A stretch of 64,000 nucleotides of DNA. It comes from Streptomyces indicus (GTDB taxonomy: Bacteria > Actinomycetota > Actinomycetes > Streptomycetales > Streptomycetaceae). Below the pieces are notes generated by a model. The model saw only the letters and a program-made list of their open reading frames with translations. It had not been told where the DNA came from and did not search any database. This document shows, in pieces, positions 16,696 through 25,658 of this stretch (the first letter of the stretch is position 1; each line of letters begins with the position of its first letter). The DNA is taken from assembly GCF_900100315.1 (NCBI RefSeq), contig NZ_FNFF01000008.1:186001-250000 (forward strand), read 5' to 3'. Made by a program: the position numbers and the translations under genes.

Positions 16696-17682
16696 TCACC
16701 CGCCCAACAACCCCAACTCCACCACCAGCACCCGATGATCGGTCCCCGCCAGATCGAGGAACCGCACCCCCCGCGGCACAAACGCCCCCGACCCCAGCAC
16801 ATGGTCGATCTGCGTCCCGAAGGGCCGCCCGACCGTGGCGGGCCACGAGGGCGTACGGGACTGGCCGGCCACCGCGGCCGCATCCCGCAGCCCCGCGTCC
16901 AGGAGCGCGCGGAACGCCGCATGGTCCTGGGACGCGTTGAAGTCCCCGGCCACGAGCAGCGGCCCGGACGCACGGTGCCGCACCACCCAGTCCCGCACCG
17001 CCCCCAGCTCCTGCCGCCACGCCCCCACACCCCCCGGCACCGGCGGCACCGGATGCGCCAGCTGCACCCGCACCCGCTGCCCCGCGACCGTCACCACACC
17101 GCCCGGCATCTCAAGCCGCCCCGGGATCCCGGCGGCGGTCTCCAGCGGGTACCGGCTGAGGATCGCCGACCCGCGCGAGCCCGGCGAGGGCACGGCGGAC
17201 TCGTACGGATACGAGAGCCCGGCCCGCAGCGCGCCCAGACACGCCGCATCGCACTCCTGCACGAACACCAGGTCGGGCCGCTCCCTGCGCACCACGTCCA
17301 CCAGGCCCGAAGTCGCCCTGCCGAACAGGACGTTGGAGGTGAGGACGGTGATCCGGGCGACCTCGCGCCCCTCACCGGCGCGCGCCGAGGCCTGCGCACC
17401 GCCGGGGTCGTACGGCTGGAGGAACCAGGACGTGACGGCGAGCACCGCCACCGCCCAGACCACGCCGAGGCGCCAGCGCAGCAGCGCCGCGCACAGCAGG
17501 GCCGCCGCCCCCGGCACGAGCAGCCACGGCAGGAAGGCGAGCAGCTGCGGCACGGGCGTGGTGGCGTCCACGTCCAGCGCGCGGCAGCCCACGATCACGC
17601 TGATCCCGCCGAGCACCAGCCCCGCACCCCACACCGCGAGCCGCCGCCCGAGCGGCAGCCGGTCCGGCGCCTGGCCCTCCAC
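16696..17682 (-). CDS. Membrane-anchored endonuclease/exonuclease/phosphatase family protein
   Basis: 328 residues. Three N-terminal hydrophobic helices (about 12-34, 44-68 and 70-88) precede an EEP domain placed outside the membrane. The catalytic motifs are present in order: LTSNVLFGR, LVFVQECD (metal Glu), LLVAGDFNAS (Asp/Asn) and the terminal IDHVLG ... GTDHRVLVVEL with the general-base His. Similar Streptomyces proteins are annotated only by domain; they may hydrolyse phosphodiesters in phospholipids or extracellular DNA. Starts with GTG. Confidence 0.87.
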   Translation of the reverse strand: MEGQAPDRLPLGRRLAVWGAGLVLGGISVIVGCRALDVDATTPVPQLLAFLPWLLVPGAAALLCAALLRWRLGVVWAVAVLAVTSWFLQPYDPGGAQASARAGEGREVARITVLTSNVLFGRATSGLVDVVRRERPDLVFVQECDAACLGALRAGLSYPYESAVPSPGSRGSAILSRYPLETAAGIPGRLEMPGGVVTVAGQRVRVQLAHPVPPVPGGVGAWRQELGAVRDWVVRHRASGPLLVAGDFNASQDHAAFRALLDAGLRDAAAVAGQSRTPSWPATVGRPFGTQIDHVLGSGAFVPRGVRFLDLAGTDHRVLVVELGLLGG

Positions 17683-17816
17683 GTCCCGCCCCTTCCGCCG
17701 AGTGGCCCTCCGTGAGGAAGACGCTACGGCTCACCCGTCCGTTGCCGCGTACCCCGACTCGGAAGCCCCCCGCTCAGCCGGCCGCAACCAGTACCAGCAC
17801 CGGCACCCGCACCACC

Positions 17817-18314
17817 TCAACTGTCCGTGGCCAGCGCCCAGATCACGAACACTCCGAGCGCGATGGCGATCACCGACCACACCGGCGCGTACGGCAGGAA
17901 GAGGAAGTACTCGACCACGTACAGCGCCGCGAGCCCGATGCCCGCACCGCGCGCCCAGTCCTGGCCCTTGAGGATCCCGAAGCCGGCGATCGCGACCACG
18001 ATGCCGAACAGCAGGTGGATCCAGCCCCAGGTGGTGAGGTCGAAGGAGAAGACGTAGTCACCGATCCGGGTGTACACGTCGTCCTCGGCGATGGCGGCGA
18101 TCCCCTGGAGGGCGCCGACGATGCCGGCCACCCCCATCAGGACGCCGGCGAACATGGTGCCGCCCACCGCCCAGTCGGAGCGGGCCCCGTCACCGGACCC
18201 GGGCGCCTTGCCCGCGCCGGACGGCGAGGAAGCGGGACCGCCGGAGGCGGAGGCCCACCCCGGGTGGGTGTCGGCGGCGGGCGCGCCCGCCTTGTCGTCG
18301 GTCGGCTGGGTCAT
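17817..18314 (-). CDS. DUF7144-type membrane protein
   Basis: 165 residues. A Pro/Ala/Gly-rich soluble N-terminus of about 50 residues is followed by four membrane helices (GTMFAGVLMGVAGIVGAL, WGWIHLLFGIVVAIAGFGIL, IGLAALYVVEYFLFLP, VWSVIAIALGVFVIWAL). This helix pattern is a common actinobacterial family of unknown function. The ATG at 18314 has GAGGAGA 5 bases upstream. It is divergent from the lipoprotein gene at 18469. Confidence 0.82.
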   Translation of the reverse strand: MTQPTDDKAGAPAADTHPGWASASGGPASSPSGAGKAPGSGDGARSDWAVGGTMFAGVLMGVAGIVGALQGIAAIAEDDVYTRIGDYVFSFDLTTWGWIHLLFGIVVAIAGFGILKGQDWARGAGIGLAALYVVEYFLFLPYAPVWSVIAIALGVFVIWALATDS

Positions 18315-18468
18315 GACGGTCTCCTCGCACTGCCGGGCACCGGGCACACAGGGGCATACGTCGCAGGACGGACACCTCTCCCGCCAGGATCACCCCGCAC
18401 CGCCCGCACCGCACCCGTACGGTCCCCGCCACCGGGTACACCGCGGGCCCCATGGCGAGGATGGGCCC

Positions 18469-19200
18469 ATGACCTTCCCCCTCGGCACGGTCACCGGCTC
18501 CCGCACGGCCGCCGCCCGTCGCGCGGCCGCGGCTCTGGCGCTCGGCGGTGCGCTGTTCCTGAGCGCCGGGTGCACCGACGCCGAGGGTCTGCACACCGAG
18601 GGCGACTCCGCCGAGGTCAGCGCGCCGCTCGCGCTGTGGCAGGACACCCACCCGAAGCCGGCCGCCCCCGGCCAGAGCGCCGGCCAGCCCACCGCGGTGC
18701 CGGGCCTGCCGGAGATCGCGAGCGGGGACATGGGTCAGGCGGTGGCGCTGGACGTGGTCAAGGCCGACGTGGCCGAGGACCTGCGCAAGGACGGCGGCTC
18801 CGCCCGCCTCGTGAACCCGATCGCCGCGAAGAAGCTCGCCGCCTGCAAGGGCAAGGACTGCGCCGTACGGGAGCCCGTCCTGCACGACCTCACCGGCGAC
18901 GGCAAGGACGAGCTGATCACGGCCGTGGACATCGACGGCCGCTTCAGCGAGCTGCGGGTCTACACGGTGAAGGACAGGAAGGTGATCCGCGTGCTCTCGC
19001 GCCGGGCCGTGCTCGAAGGCGTGGAGGTGGCGGCCGGGCATCTGGCGGTCCGCGAGCCGACCAGCAATCCCACGTACGTCTCCGTCTCGGACTACGTGTG
19101 GGACGACGAGCGCGGCGGGATGTTCCTTCAGCAGCTCAGCCTCGACACCTGCCGGGCGCCCGAGCGCCCCGGCCGGCCCTGCCCCGAGGCGGGCGGATGA
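18469..19200 (+). CDS. Lipoprotein, probable partner of the adjacent histidine kinase
   Basis: 243 residues. An Arg-containing signal sequence leads to the lipobox LSAGC with the modified Cys at about residue 35, so the protein is anchored outside the membrane. The mature part has an FG-GAP/VCBS-like stretch (LHDLTGDGKDELITAVDIDG) but no named enzyme domain. Its stop overlaps the start of the sensor kinase gene (ATGA), so the two are co-translated. Inference: it modulates the kinase, as CseA does for the CseBC system, though no homology to CseA is claimed. Confidence 0.8.
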   Translation: MTFPLGTVTGSRTAAARRAAAALALGGALFLSAGCTDAEGLHTEGDSAEVSAPLALWQDTHPKPAAPGQSAGQPTAVPGLPEIASGDMGQAVALDVVKADVAEDLRKDGGSARLVNPIAAKKLAACKGKDCAVREPVLHDLTGDGKDELITAVDIDGRFSELRVYTVKDRKVIRVLSRRAVLEGVEVAAGHLAVREPTSNPTYVSVSDYVWDDERGGMFLQQLSLDTCRAPERPGRPCPEAGG

Positions 19201-20426
19201 GTCTGCGCTGGCGGATCGCCCTCACGATCACCGCGGTGAGCTGCGCCGTCGCGGCCGTGCTCGGCGTGCTCGTGCACAACGTGGTCACGCGCCAGGTCGT
19301 CGGCGAGATGCGCAAGGAGGTGCGCGACGAGCTCGACTACGCGCTGAGCGCGTACGAGTACGGCACGACGATGCCCGAGCACGCGGCCCTCGACCCGGCC
19401 GAACTCCCGCAGCGGCTGCGCGAGTTGGTCGCGGACGGACAGCGCGGCACGGTCGTCGGTGAGCGCGGCGGCGAGGCGGTGATCTGGAGTGCCGCGCCCG
19501 CGGACGGCAAGGCGCTTGCGACCTGGCTGCCGTACGGGGCGACGCGTTCGCGCCTGGAGACCATCGACACCGCGATCCTCGGCTCCTCGCTGCTCGCGGC
19601 CGGCCTCGTCACCCTGGCCGGGTTCTTCCTCGCGGCCCGGATCAGCCGCCGGCTCTCCGCGACGGCCGCGGTCGCGCGGCGGATCACCGACGGTGATCTG
19701 GACGCGCGGGTGGGCATGCGCCCGCGCCGGGGTCTGCGCGGCCGCGACAAGGGCGGGCGCGACGAGGTGCAGGACGTGGCGATCGCCCTGGACACCATGG
19801 CGGACGCGCTGCAACGGCGGCTGGAATCGGAGAAGCGGTTCACGGCCGACGTGGCCCACGAACTGCGCACCCCGCTGACCGGGATGGTCGCCGCGGCAGG
19901 GCTCCTGCCGGAGGGCCGCCCCAAGGAGATGATCAACGACCGGCTCCAGGCCCTGCGCGGCCTGACCGAGGACCTCCTGGAGATCTCGCGCCTGGACGCG
20001 GGCGCCGAGAAGGCGGAGCTGTCCGAGCACCGGCTCGGCACCCTCGTCGAGCACGCGGTGCGCGGCACGGGCCTGGAGGCCGAGGTCGAGGTCGTACGGG
20101 ACGTCACGGTGCGCACCGACCGGCGCCGCCTCGACCGCATCCTGGCCAACCTGATCGTCAACTCCCACAAGCACGGCCGCCCGCCGGTCACGCTCACCGT
20201 GGACGGCCCGGTGATCGAGGTGTGCGACCAAGGGGGCGGCTACCCGCGGGAGTTGGTGGAGGAGGGGCCGCAGCGCTTCCGCACGGGGGACCCGGGGCGC
20301 GGGCGCGGCCACGGTCTCGGCCTCACGATCGTGATGGGGCAGGCCGGGGTGCTGGGGATCGGCGTCGAGTTCGGGACGGCAAAGGACGGCGGCGCCCGCA
20401 CCGTGCTGCGGCTTCCCTCGGATTAG
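19197..20426 (+). CDS. Sensor histidine kinase without adjacent response regulator
   Basis: 409 residues. Two membrane helices (about 8-28 and 125-148) enclose an outside sensor domain of about 95 residues. A HAMP domain, a HisKA domain with the phospho-acceptor His at residue 221 (FTADVAHELRTPL), and a HATPase domain follow. The N box (NLIVNSHKHG), G1 (CDQGGGY), F box (RFRTGD) and G2 (GHGLGLTIV) look functional. It starts inside the stop of the lipoprotein gene. No receiver-domain gene lies within several kilobases on either side, so its cognate regulator must be elsewhere. Confidence 0.9.
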   Translation: MSLRWRIALTITAVSCAVAAVLGVLVHNVVTRQVVGEMRKEVRDELDYALSAYEYGTTMPEHAALDPAELPQRLRELVADGQRGTVVGERGGEAVIWSAAPADGKALATWLPYGATRSRLETIDTAILGSSLLAAGLVTLAGFFLAARISRRLSATAAVARRITDGDLDARVGMRPRRGLRGRDKGGRDEVQDVAIALDTMADALQRRLESEKRFTADVAHELRTPLTGMVAAAGLLPEGRPKEMINDRLQALRGLTEDLLEISRLDAGAEKAELSEHRLGTLVEHAVRGTGLEAEVEVVRDVTVRTDRRRLDRILANLIVNSHKHGRPPVTLTVDGPVIEVCDQGGGYPRELVEEGPQRFRTGDPGRGRGHGLGLTIVMGQAGVLGIGVEFGTAKDGGARTVLRLPSD

Positions 20427-20455
20427 TGCAGGTCAGAGGGCGTTTACACAGGTGT

Positions 20456-20473
20456 TTCGCGGTTTGCCGCGAA
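20456..20473. terminator. Hairpin downstream of the kinase gene
   Basis: TTCGCGG and CCGCGAA flank a TTTG loop, 30 bases after the kinase stop. Either a terminator or a regulatory palindrome for the secreted protein at 20583. Confidence 0.45.
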
Positions 20474-20582
20474 CCGTTACATTGCCTACGTATTACCCAA
20501 ACATGACCTCCGTAGCTTTCTTGGTGTCGCCACCGCAAAGGGGCACAAACAGGGACATCGCAGCTACGAGGAAGACATCATC

Positions 20583-21710
20583 ATGCGCGCCACCCGCCGT
20601 ACCGTCCGTACCGCCGCCATCGCCACCGGCGTCATCGCCGCCCTCGCCGTGCCGGCCTCGGCCGCCTTCGCCGACTCGCCCACCGTGCCGGGCACCGGCC
20701 AGGAGCAGGTCCTGCCGGGCAACGAGGGGGTGCCCGGCGGCGACGACCTCTCCAAGGAGCCGAAGAAGGACGAGAAGAAGAAGGAGGAGACCAAGAAGGA
20801 GGACGCGACCGGTCAGCGCAAGCTGGTCAACACGGTCAAGCTCGCCGACAATGTCTCCACCGCCAAGGTCTACAAGGTGGGCCAGAACCACTACGAGGCC
20901 GACATCTTCGCGAACGGCGCCAAGCTCGACACCCTCGTGGCCAAGGGTTCGGCCGCCCACGGCCAGAACAACGGGCTGCACGTGGCGCTCTCCCCCGACG
21001 GCAAGATCACGTCGTATGTCGAGGGCGGCAAGAAGGACCCGGTCGTCGGCGGCTGGGAGTCCAAGGGCGTCAAGCAGCTCGGCGACGGCTGGAGCGCCAA
21101 GGTCGACGTCAACGCCTCGGCCCGCTCCGCCAAGGCCGAGATCTACCTGAACAAGGCCGTCAAGGGCTCGCTCAAGGCCGAGAACCGGACCGCGTCCACG
21201 AAGATCGACGGCTACACCTTCACGCTGACGTCCGACGGCACGATCACCAAGTCGAAGAAGGACACCCCGAAGCCCGACGAGCGCACCTTCGTGCGCGAGT
21301 ACAAGAACATCGGCGGCTCCGGCTTCGACGCCAAGGTCTACAAGGTCAAGGGCGGCTTCGACGCCGACATGTGGGCCAAGGACCCGGCCTCCGGCAAGTA
21401 CATCAAGTTCGACACCCTCCAGCAGCGCGGCAACAAGGCCGCGTACGGCCAGCACAACGGCGCCCACTTCGTGCTCAACCCCGACGGCACCATGAAGGGC
21501 TGGACCGAGGGCAAGAAGAACGACGCCAAGAAGGACCAGAAGCAGGACCAGAAGAAGGTCACCCCGAAGGGCGGCGTCAAGGCCGGTGCCGAGGGTGCCG
21601 GGGCCGGTGACGACACCGCGCTCCTCGCGGCGGGCGGCGGCATGGCCGCGGCCGGCGCGGCGGGCCTGGGCTTCGCGATGCTGCGCCGCCGTGGCGACCA
21701 GCAGGGCTGA
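20583..21710 (+). CDS. Secreted three-repeat protein with C-terminal membrane anchor
   Basis: 375 residues. The signal peptide ends at about AFA30. A low-complexity Lys/Glu linker (about 58-78) precedes three divergent copies of a domain of about 65-70 residues (about 83-148, 160-220 and 238-312). Each has a pattern like AKVYKV...EADI...LDTL...NGLHVALSPDGKI. The end has a hydrophobic helix (about 345-365) followed by RRRGDQQG, as in sortase substrates, but no LPXTG or LAXTG motif precedes it. It is therefore probably a plain membrane-anchored wall protein. I do not recognise the repeat family. Confidence 0.82.
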   Translation: MRATRRTVRTAAIATGVIAALAVPASAAFADSPTVPGTGQEQVLPGNEGVPGGDDLSKEPKKDEKKKEETKKEDATGQRKLVNTVKLADNVSTAKVYKVGQNHYEADIFANGAKLDTLVAKGSAAHGQNNGLHVALSPDGKITSYVEGGKKDPVVGGWESKGVKQLGDGWSAKVDVNASARSAKAEIYLNKAVKGSLKAENRTASTKIDGYTFTLTSDGTITKSKKDTPKPDERTFVREYKNIGGSGFDAKVYKVKGGFDADMWAKDPASGKYIKFDTLQQRGNKAAYGQHNGAHFVLNPDGTMKGWTEGKKNDAKKDQKQDQKKVTPKGGVKAGAEGAGAGDDTALLAAGGGMAAAGAAGLGFAMLRRRGDQQG

Positions 21711-21726
21711 GCCACCCCGGTGAGCT

Positions 21727-21765
21727 GAGAACGGGGCACCCCTGGCAGGAGGGTGCCCCGTTCTC
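21727..21765. terminator. Bidirectional terminator hairpin
   Basis: A 15-bp perfect stem (GAGAACGGGGCACCC) with a 9-base loop lies between the convergent secreted-protein and phoX genes. Confidence 0.85.
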
Positions 21766-21796
21766 GTCTGCCCAAATGGCGGGTGACAGGGGGGAG

Positions 21797-23860
21797 TTAC
21801 ACCCCGATGTCCCGCCCGTCCTTGCGCCAGACCGCGACGACCGACGGGCGGACGTACGTGCCCGGGCCGTCGGGCCACGAGGACAGCGGGTTGTCCACCG
21901 TCGCGCCGTCGAGCTCGCCCGGGTGCTGGACCGCGACCAGGACGCGGCGGTCCTGGATCACCGGGCCGCAGGTCTCCGCGCCCTTCGGGACCGTCAGGAA
22001 CTGCTTGAGCTCACCGCGCCGCTCGCCGGCCGTGGCGACGCCGAACAGGCCGTCGTGCGAGCCGAGTTGGGCGCCGTCCGTGGAGATCCACAGGTTGCCG
22101 TGGGCGTCGAAGGCCACGTTGTCGGGGCAGGAGATCGGCGAGACCTTGTCCTTCGGGAAGCCCGCGAAGTAGGTCGCCGGGTCGTTCGGGTCGCCCGCGA
22201 CGAGGAACAGCGACCAGGCGAACTTCGTCTGCGTCGGGTCGTTCCAGCGCTCGGTGAGCTCCAGGACCTGGCCGTGCTTGTTGCTGTTGCGCGGGTTCGC
22301 CTCGTCCGCCGCCGCGTAACCGGTCTTGCCGCGGTTGGTGTTGTTGGTGAGCGCGATGTAGACCTTGCCGGTGCGCGGCGAGGGCTCCACGTCCTCGGGA
22401 CGGTCCATCTTCGTGGCGCCGACCTTGTCACCGGCCAGGCGCGTGAAGACGAACACCTCCTCGGCGCTCATGCCCTCGACGTGCGAGACCGCGCCCTTCG
22501 CGGTCGCGGTGGCCAGCGGGATCCACTCGCCGCTGCCGTCGAACTCGCCGTCCTTCGGGAGCTTCCCGGTGCCGTCGATCTCGATCGCCGGGGAGTCGCC
22601 GGTGAGCTTCGCGACGTAGAGCGTGCCCTCGTCGAGCAGCGTCATGTTGTACGCACGGTCCGCACGCGAACTGCCGCGCCGCATCCGCTTCGAGGAGACG
22701 AACTTGTAGAAGTAGTCGAAGCGCTCGTCGTCACCGCTGTAGACCACCGGGCGGCCGTCGCGCGTGAGGCGGACGGTCGCGCCCTCGTGCTTGAAGCGGC
22801 CGATCGCCGTGTGCTTGACCGGGGTCGAGTCCGGGTCGTACGGGTCGAGTTCGACGATGTAGCCGAAGCGGTGCACCTCGTTCGGCTCCTGGGCCACGTC
22901 GAAGCGCTTGTCGAACCGCTCCCACTTGCGCTCCGAGGCCCCCGTGCCGATCCCGTAGCGCTTGTCCGTCGCGCGCGAGGAGTTGGCGAAGTACTGGTTG
23001 AAGTTCTCCTCGCCGTGCAGCGTCGTGCCCCACGGGGTCTGGCCGCCCGCGCAGTTGTTGAGCGTGCCGAGCACCTTGCGGCCGGTCGGGTCGGCCGAGG
23101 TCTTCAGCAGGTCGCTGCCGGCCGCCGGGCCCTGCACGCGGAACTCCGTCGTGGCCGTGATGCGGCGGTTGAGGTGGTGCCGCGGCACATACGTGAGCTT
23201 GCCGGTCTTCCGGTCCTCCTCGACCACGACGACCCCGAGGCCGTGCGCGGCCCAGGCGATCTCCACCTGCTCGCGGGTCGGGTTCGCGGCGTCGTAGTCG
23301 CGGAACATCAGGATCTCGTCGGTGTACTCGTGGTTCGCGACGAGGATCTGGCGGCCGTGGCCGTACGGGAGCAGCGCCAGGTAGTCGTTGTTGTAGCCGA
23401 ACTGCCCGGCCTGCGCCTTGGCGGTCTGGTTCTCCGGGTCGAAGTCCGGGGCGCCGCGCAGGATCGGGTCGCCCCACTTGACGACCACGTTCTGCGCGTA
23501 GCCCTCGGGGATGGTGACCTGGTCGGCGGTGTTGGGCGCGACGGGCGTGAAGCGCAGACCGCGGGCGGCCTTGTCGCGGCCGTGACCCCAGCCGTGTCCG
23601 CCGGTGGCGGCCGCGGTGGCGCGCGGGGCCGAGCCCACGACGGCGGCACCGGCGGCGCCCGCGACGGTGACGACCGCGGCGGCGCGCATCATCGACCTTC
23701 TCGACAGCGCACCGGCTATGACATCGCCGACGTACTCGTTGTCGCTGGTGTTCGGCACCTCGTGGAAGCAGGCGTCACCACAGCGGAAACGGCACGTCAT
23801 GGCCGACCGTCCACCCGGGTGCGAACCGTCCTTCGTGATGAGCGGCAGCAGTTTGCGCAC
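21797..23860 (-). CDS. phoX: PhoX-type alkaline phosphatase/phosphodiesterase, Tat-exported
   Basis: 687 residues of the DUF839/PhoX family, calcium/iron-dependent phosphatases that release phosphate from organic esters outside the cell. A GTG start at 23860 with GGAGGG 4 bases upstream gives a 50-60 residue N-terminal segment with several Cys. A twin-arginine signal SRRSMMRAAAVVTVAGAAG follows. Family features include VFVFTRLAGD, ATKMDRPEDVEPSP, VYIALTNN and CPDNVAFDAHGNLWISTDG. Direct PHO-box repeats upstream (23956-23977) indicate PhoP control under phosphate limitation. Confidence 0.92.
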   Translation of the reverse strand: MRKLLPLITKDGSHPGGRSAMTCRFRCGDACFHEVPNTSDNEYVGDVIAGALSRRSMMRAAAVVTVAGAAGAAVVGSAPRATAAATGGHGWGHGRDKAARGLRFTPVAPNTADQVTIPEGYAQNVVVKWGDPILRGAPDFDPENQTAKAQAGQFGYNNDYLALLPYGHGRQILVANHEYTDEILMFRDYDAANPTREQVEIAWAAHGLGVVVVEEDRKTGKLTYVPRHHLNRRITATTEFRVQGPAAGSDLLKTSADPTGRKVLGTLNNCAGGQTPWGTTLHGEENFNQYFANSSRATDKRYGIGTGASERKWERFDKRFDVAQEPNEVHRFGYIVELDPYDPDSTPVKHTAIGRFKHEGATVRLTRDGRPVVYSGDDERFDYFYKFVSSKRMRRGSSRADRAYNMTLLDEGTLYVAKLTGDSPAIEIDGTGKLPKDGEFDGSGEWIPLATATAKGAVSHVEGMSAEEVFVFTRLAGDKVGATKMDRPEDVEPSPRTGKVYIALTNNTNRGKTGYAAADEANPRNSNKHGQVLELTERWNDPTQTKFAWSLFLVAGDPNDPATYFAGFPKDKVSPISCPDNVAFDAHGNLWISTDGAQLGSHDGLFGVATAGERRGELKQFLTVPKGAETCGPVIQDRRVLVAVQHPGELDGATVDNPLSSWPDGPGTYVRPSVVAVWRKDGRDIGV

Positions 23861-23889
23861 GTTTCCCTCCGCGCTGGATCCCCGGCATC

Positions 23890-23918
23890 GCCGACAAGGT
23901 GTCGGAATGCTTGTCGGC
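23890..23918. repeat. Inverted repeat in phoX leader region
   Basis: GCCGACAAG and CTTGTCGGC, perfect 9-bp arms, flank 11 bases, 30-58 bases upstream of the phoX start. It could be a leader hairpin or a second regulator site. Confidence 0.5.
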
Positions 23919-23955
23919 CGCGACGTTAGGGGCGTATGCCAGCAATGCGGCGGCC

Positions 23956-23977
23956 ATGACGTGAACGGCGGGTGAAC
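23956..23977 (-). promoter_or_regulatory. PHO box (PhoP direct repeats) upstream of phoX
   Basis: On the phoX strand two adjacent 11-bp units, GTTCACCCGCC then GTTCACGTCAT, match the Streptomyces PhoP direct-repeat pattern (GTTCACC-type heptamer every 11 bases). Candidate -10 boxes lie downstream around 23925-23940, so PhoP would sit in the -35 area as an activator. Confidence 0.75.
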
Positions 23978-24146
23978 CGCCGTTGTCCGGCGTGCAGTTG
24001 AGTCCGGGCGCCCGGCGGGAGGGTGAGCTTCACGAGGGGCTCCCCATGATCGCCCGGGGCGGCCGCTAACCTTACGTGTCCGCCCTGGCCAGGGGTGACG
24101 GATTACCCGGACAACCGGGAACAACTCACGTTGAAGGGTTGCGCAC

Positions 24147-25472
24147 ATGGGCATTCTGGATCGCCTGCGGAACGTTTTCGGCCGAGGGCGTGCGGTGCCT
24201 GCGGCGCGGGCCGAGGAACCGGCGCCGGCGCCCCGTGCCGAGGAGACGCCCGCCGCGGAGCCGAAGGTCCCGGCCCCTGCGGCGGAACAGCCCTCGGTAC
24301 CCGCCACGGAGCAGACCCCGGAACCGGCGCCTACCGCCGCCCCGGTCCCGTCCCCCGCCCCGGAGCCGACCCCGTCCGTGGTGGACGACCTGGTCGCAGC
24401 CGCCTTCGACAACCCGTCTTTGGGCACGGTCCCGTCCCCCGCCCCGCCGACGGAGCCGAAGCCGCTGGCCGAGCCCGCAGCCGAGGTGACCCCCGAGCCG
24501 CTTGCGGAGGCCGAGCCCGCAGCCGCCCCGACGCCGGAGCCCGTGGCTGAGCGCGCGGCTGAGCCTGTGGTCGAGGTGACGCCCGAGACGGCCGCGGAGG
24601 CGGACACCGACCCTTCCCGCTGTGGGCAGGCGTCCCGCACGGCGGGACGGGTGGGCACAGCCCCCGAGTCGGAGCACCCGGCGGAACCGGCCCAGGGTGA
24701 AGCCACGGACACCGCCCCCACCGCTACGGAGCCCTCCGAGGCAACGGACACAGTGCCCGAGCCGCAAGCTCAACCGGAGCCCGCGCTCGAACTCGAACTC
24801 ACCGTCAAGGGCAAGCCCGCCCTCAGCCTCGCCAGGCTGAAGGCAAAGGCCCCCGAACTGGCCACCGCCTACAGGGCCGCAGGCGCCGCCCTCAAGAAGC
24901 GCGACCTCACCGGCGCCCGCGCCACCGTCTACCTCGTCCTCGACCGCTCCGGCTCGATGCGCCCGTACTACAAGGACGGCAGCGCACAGAACCTCGCCGA
25001 CCAGGTCCTCGCCCTCGCCGCCCACACCGACGAGAACGCCACCGTCCAGGTCGTCTTCTTCTCCACGGAGCTCGACGGCACCGGCACCCTCACGCTCGAC
25101 GAGCACGAGGGCCGGATCGACGAGCTGCACGCGGGCCTGGGCCGCATGGGCCGTACCAACTACGACCGGGCCATCGCCGAGATCGTGGCCCTGCACGAGA
25201 AGGCCGACGACCCCAACCGCTCCGCCCTGGTGATCTTCCAGACGGACGGCGCCCCCGAGTCGAAGACCGCCGCCACCCAGGCGCTCAAGGACGCGGCCGA
25301 GCACAAGATCTTCTGGCAGTTCGTCGCCTTCGGCGAGACGGACCACAAGGCCTTCGACTACCTGCGCAAGCTGGACCTCGACAACACCGGCTTCTTCCAC
25401 GCGGGCCCGGTCCCGAACGAGCTCACCGACGCCGAGCTCTTCAAGGGCCTGCTCGCCACCTGGCGCCCGTAG
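24147..25472 (+). CDS. VWA-domain protein, TerF-like, with long Pro/Ala/Glu linker
   Basis: 441 residues. A short amphipathic N-terminus (MGILDRLRNVFGRGR) is followed by about 200 residues rich in Pro, Ala and Glu. A C-terminal von Willebrand A domain follows, with an intact MIDAS start DRSGSM (266-271) and later metal residues in GRTNYDRAI and FQTDGAPES. The preceding block LELTVKGKPALSL and the domain resemble the tellurium-resistance TerF/TerY VWA group. The linker contains an in-frame palindromic element (24621-24659). No signal peptide; probably cytoplasmic or membrane-associated. Confidence 0.85.
   Translation: MGILDRLRNVFGRGRAVPAARAEEPAPAPRAEETPAAEPKVPAPAAEQPSVPATEQTPEPAPTAAPVPSPAPEPTPSVVDDLVAAAFDNPSLGTVPSPAPPTEPKPLAEPAAEVTPEPLAEAEPAAAPTPEPVAERAAEPVVEVTPETAAEADTDPSRCGQASRTAGRVGTAPESEHPAEPAQGEATDTAPTATEPSEATDTVPEPQAQPEPALELELTVKGKPALSLARLKAKAPELATAYRAAGAALKKRDLTGARATVYLVLDRSGSMRPYYKDGSAQNLADQVLALAAHTDENATVQVVFFSTELDGTGTLTLDEHEGRIDELHAGLGRMGRTNYDRAIAEIVALHEKADDPNRSALVIFQTDGAPESKTAATQALKDAAEHKIFWQFVAFGETDHKAFDYLRKLDLDNTGFFHAGPVPNELTDAELFKGLLATWRP
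24621..24659. repeat. Palindromic repeat element inserted inside the VWA gene
   Basis: Outer arms TGTGGGCAGGC and GGGTGGGCACA enclose a perfect GTCCCGC-ACG-GCGGGAC hairpin. The stretch encodes residues about 159-171, the only part of the acidic linker with Cys, Gly and Arg (RCGQASRTAGRVG). From memory this palindrome is a dispersed Streptomyces intergenic element; here it reads through in frame. Confidence 0.6.
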
Positions 25473-25521
25473 CGCGCCCGTCGCACCCGCCGCGCACCGC
25501 GCCGGACCCCATAGCGCACTC

Positions 25522-25559
25522 GGGCCGCCCGCCCCCGGAAAACCGGGAGCGGGCGGCCC
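25522..25559 (+). terminator. Strong terminator between VWA gene and metG
   Basis: An 11-bp outer stem (GGGCCGCCCGC) plus an inner CCCGG-AAAA-CCGGG hairpin form one long structure 49 bases after the VWA stop. Confidence 0.85.
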
Positions 25560-25658
25560 CCGCGTGTCGGCTACGATTTGTGGATTCCGCCGACGAGCCG
25601 CGTTCCCCGCGGATCACCGAACTCGTCACCGCACGTAGCGAACCGGGAGCAGCCCGCA

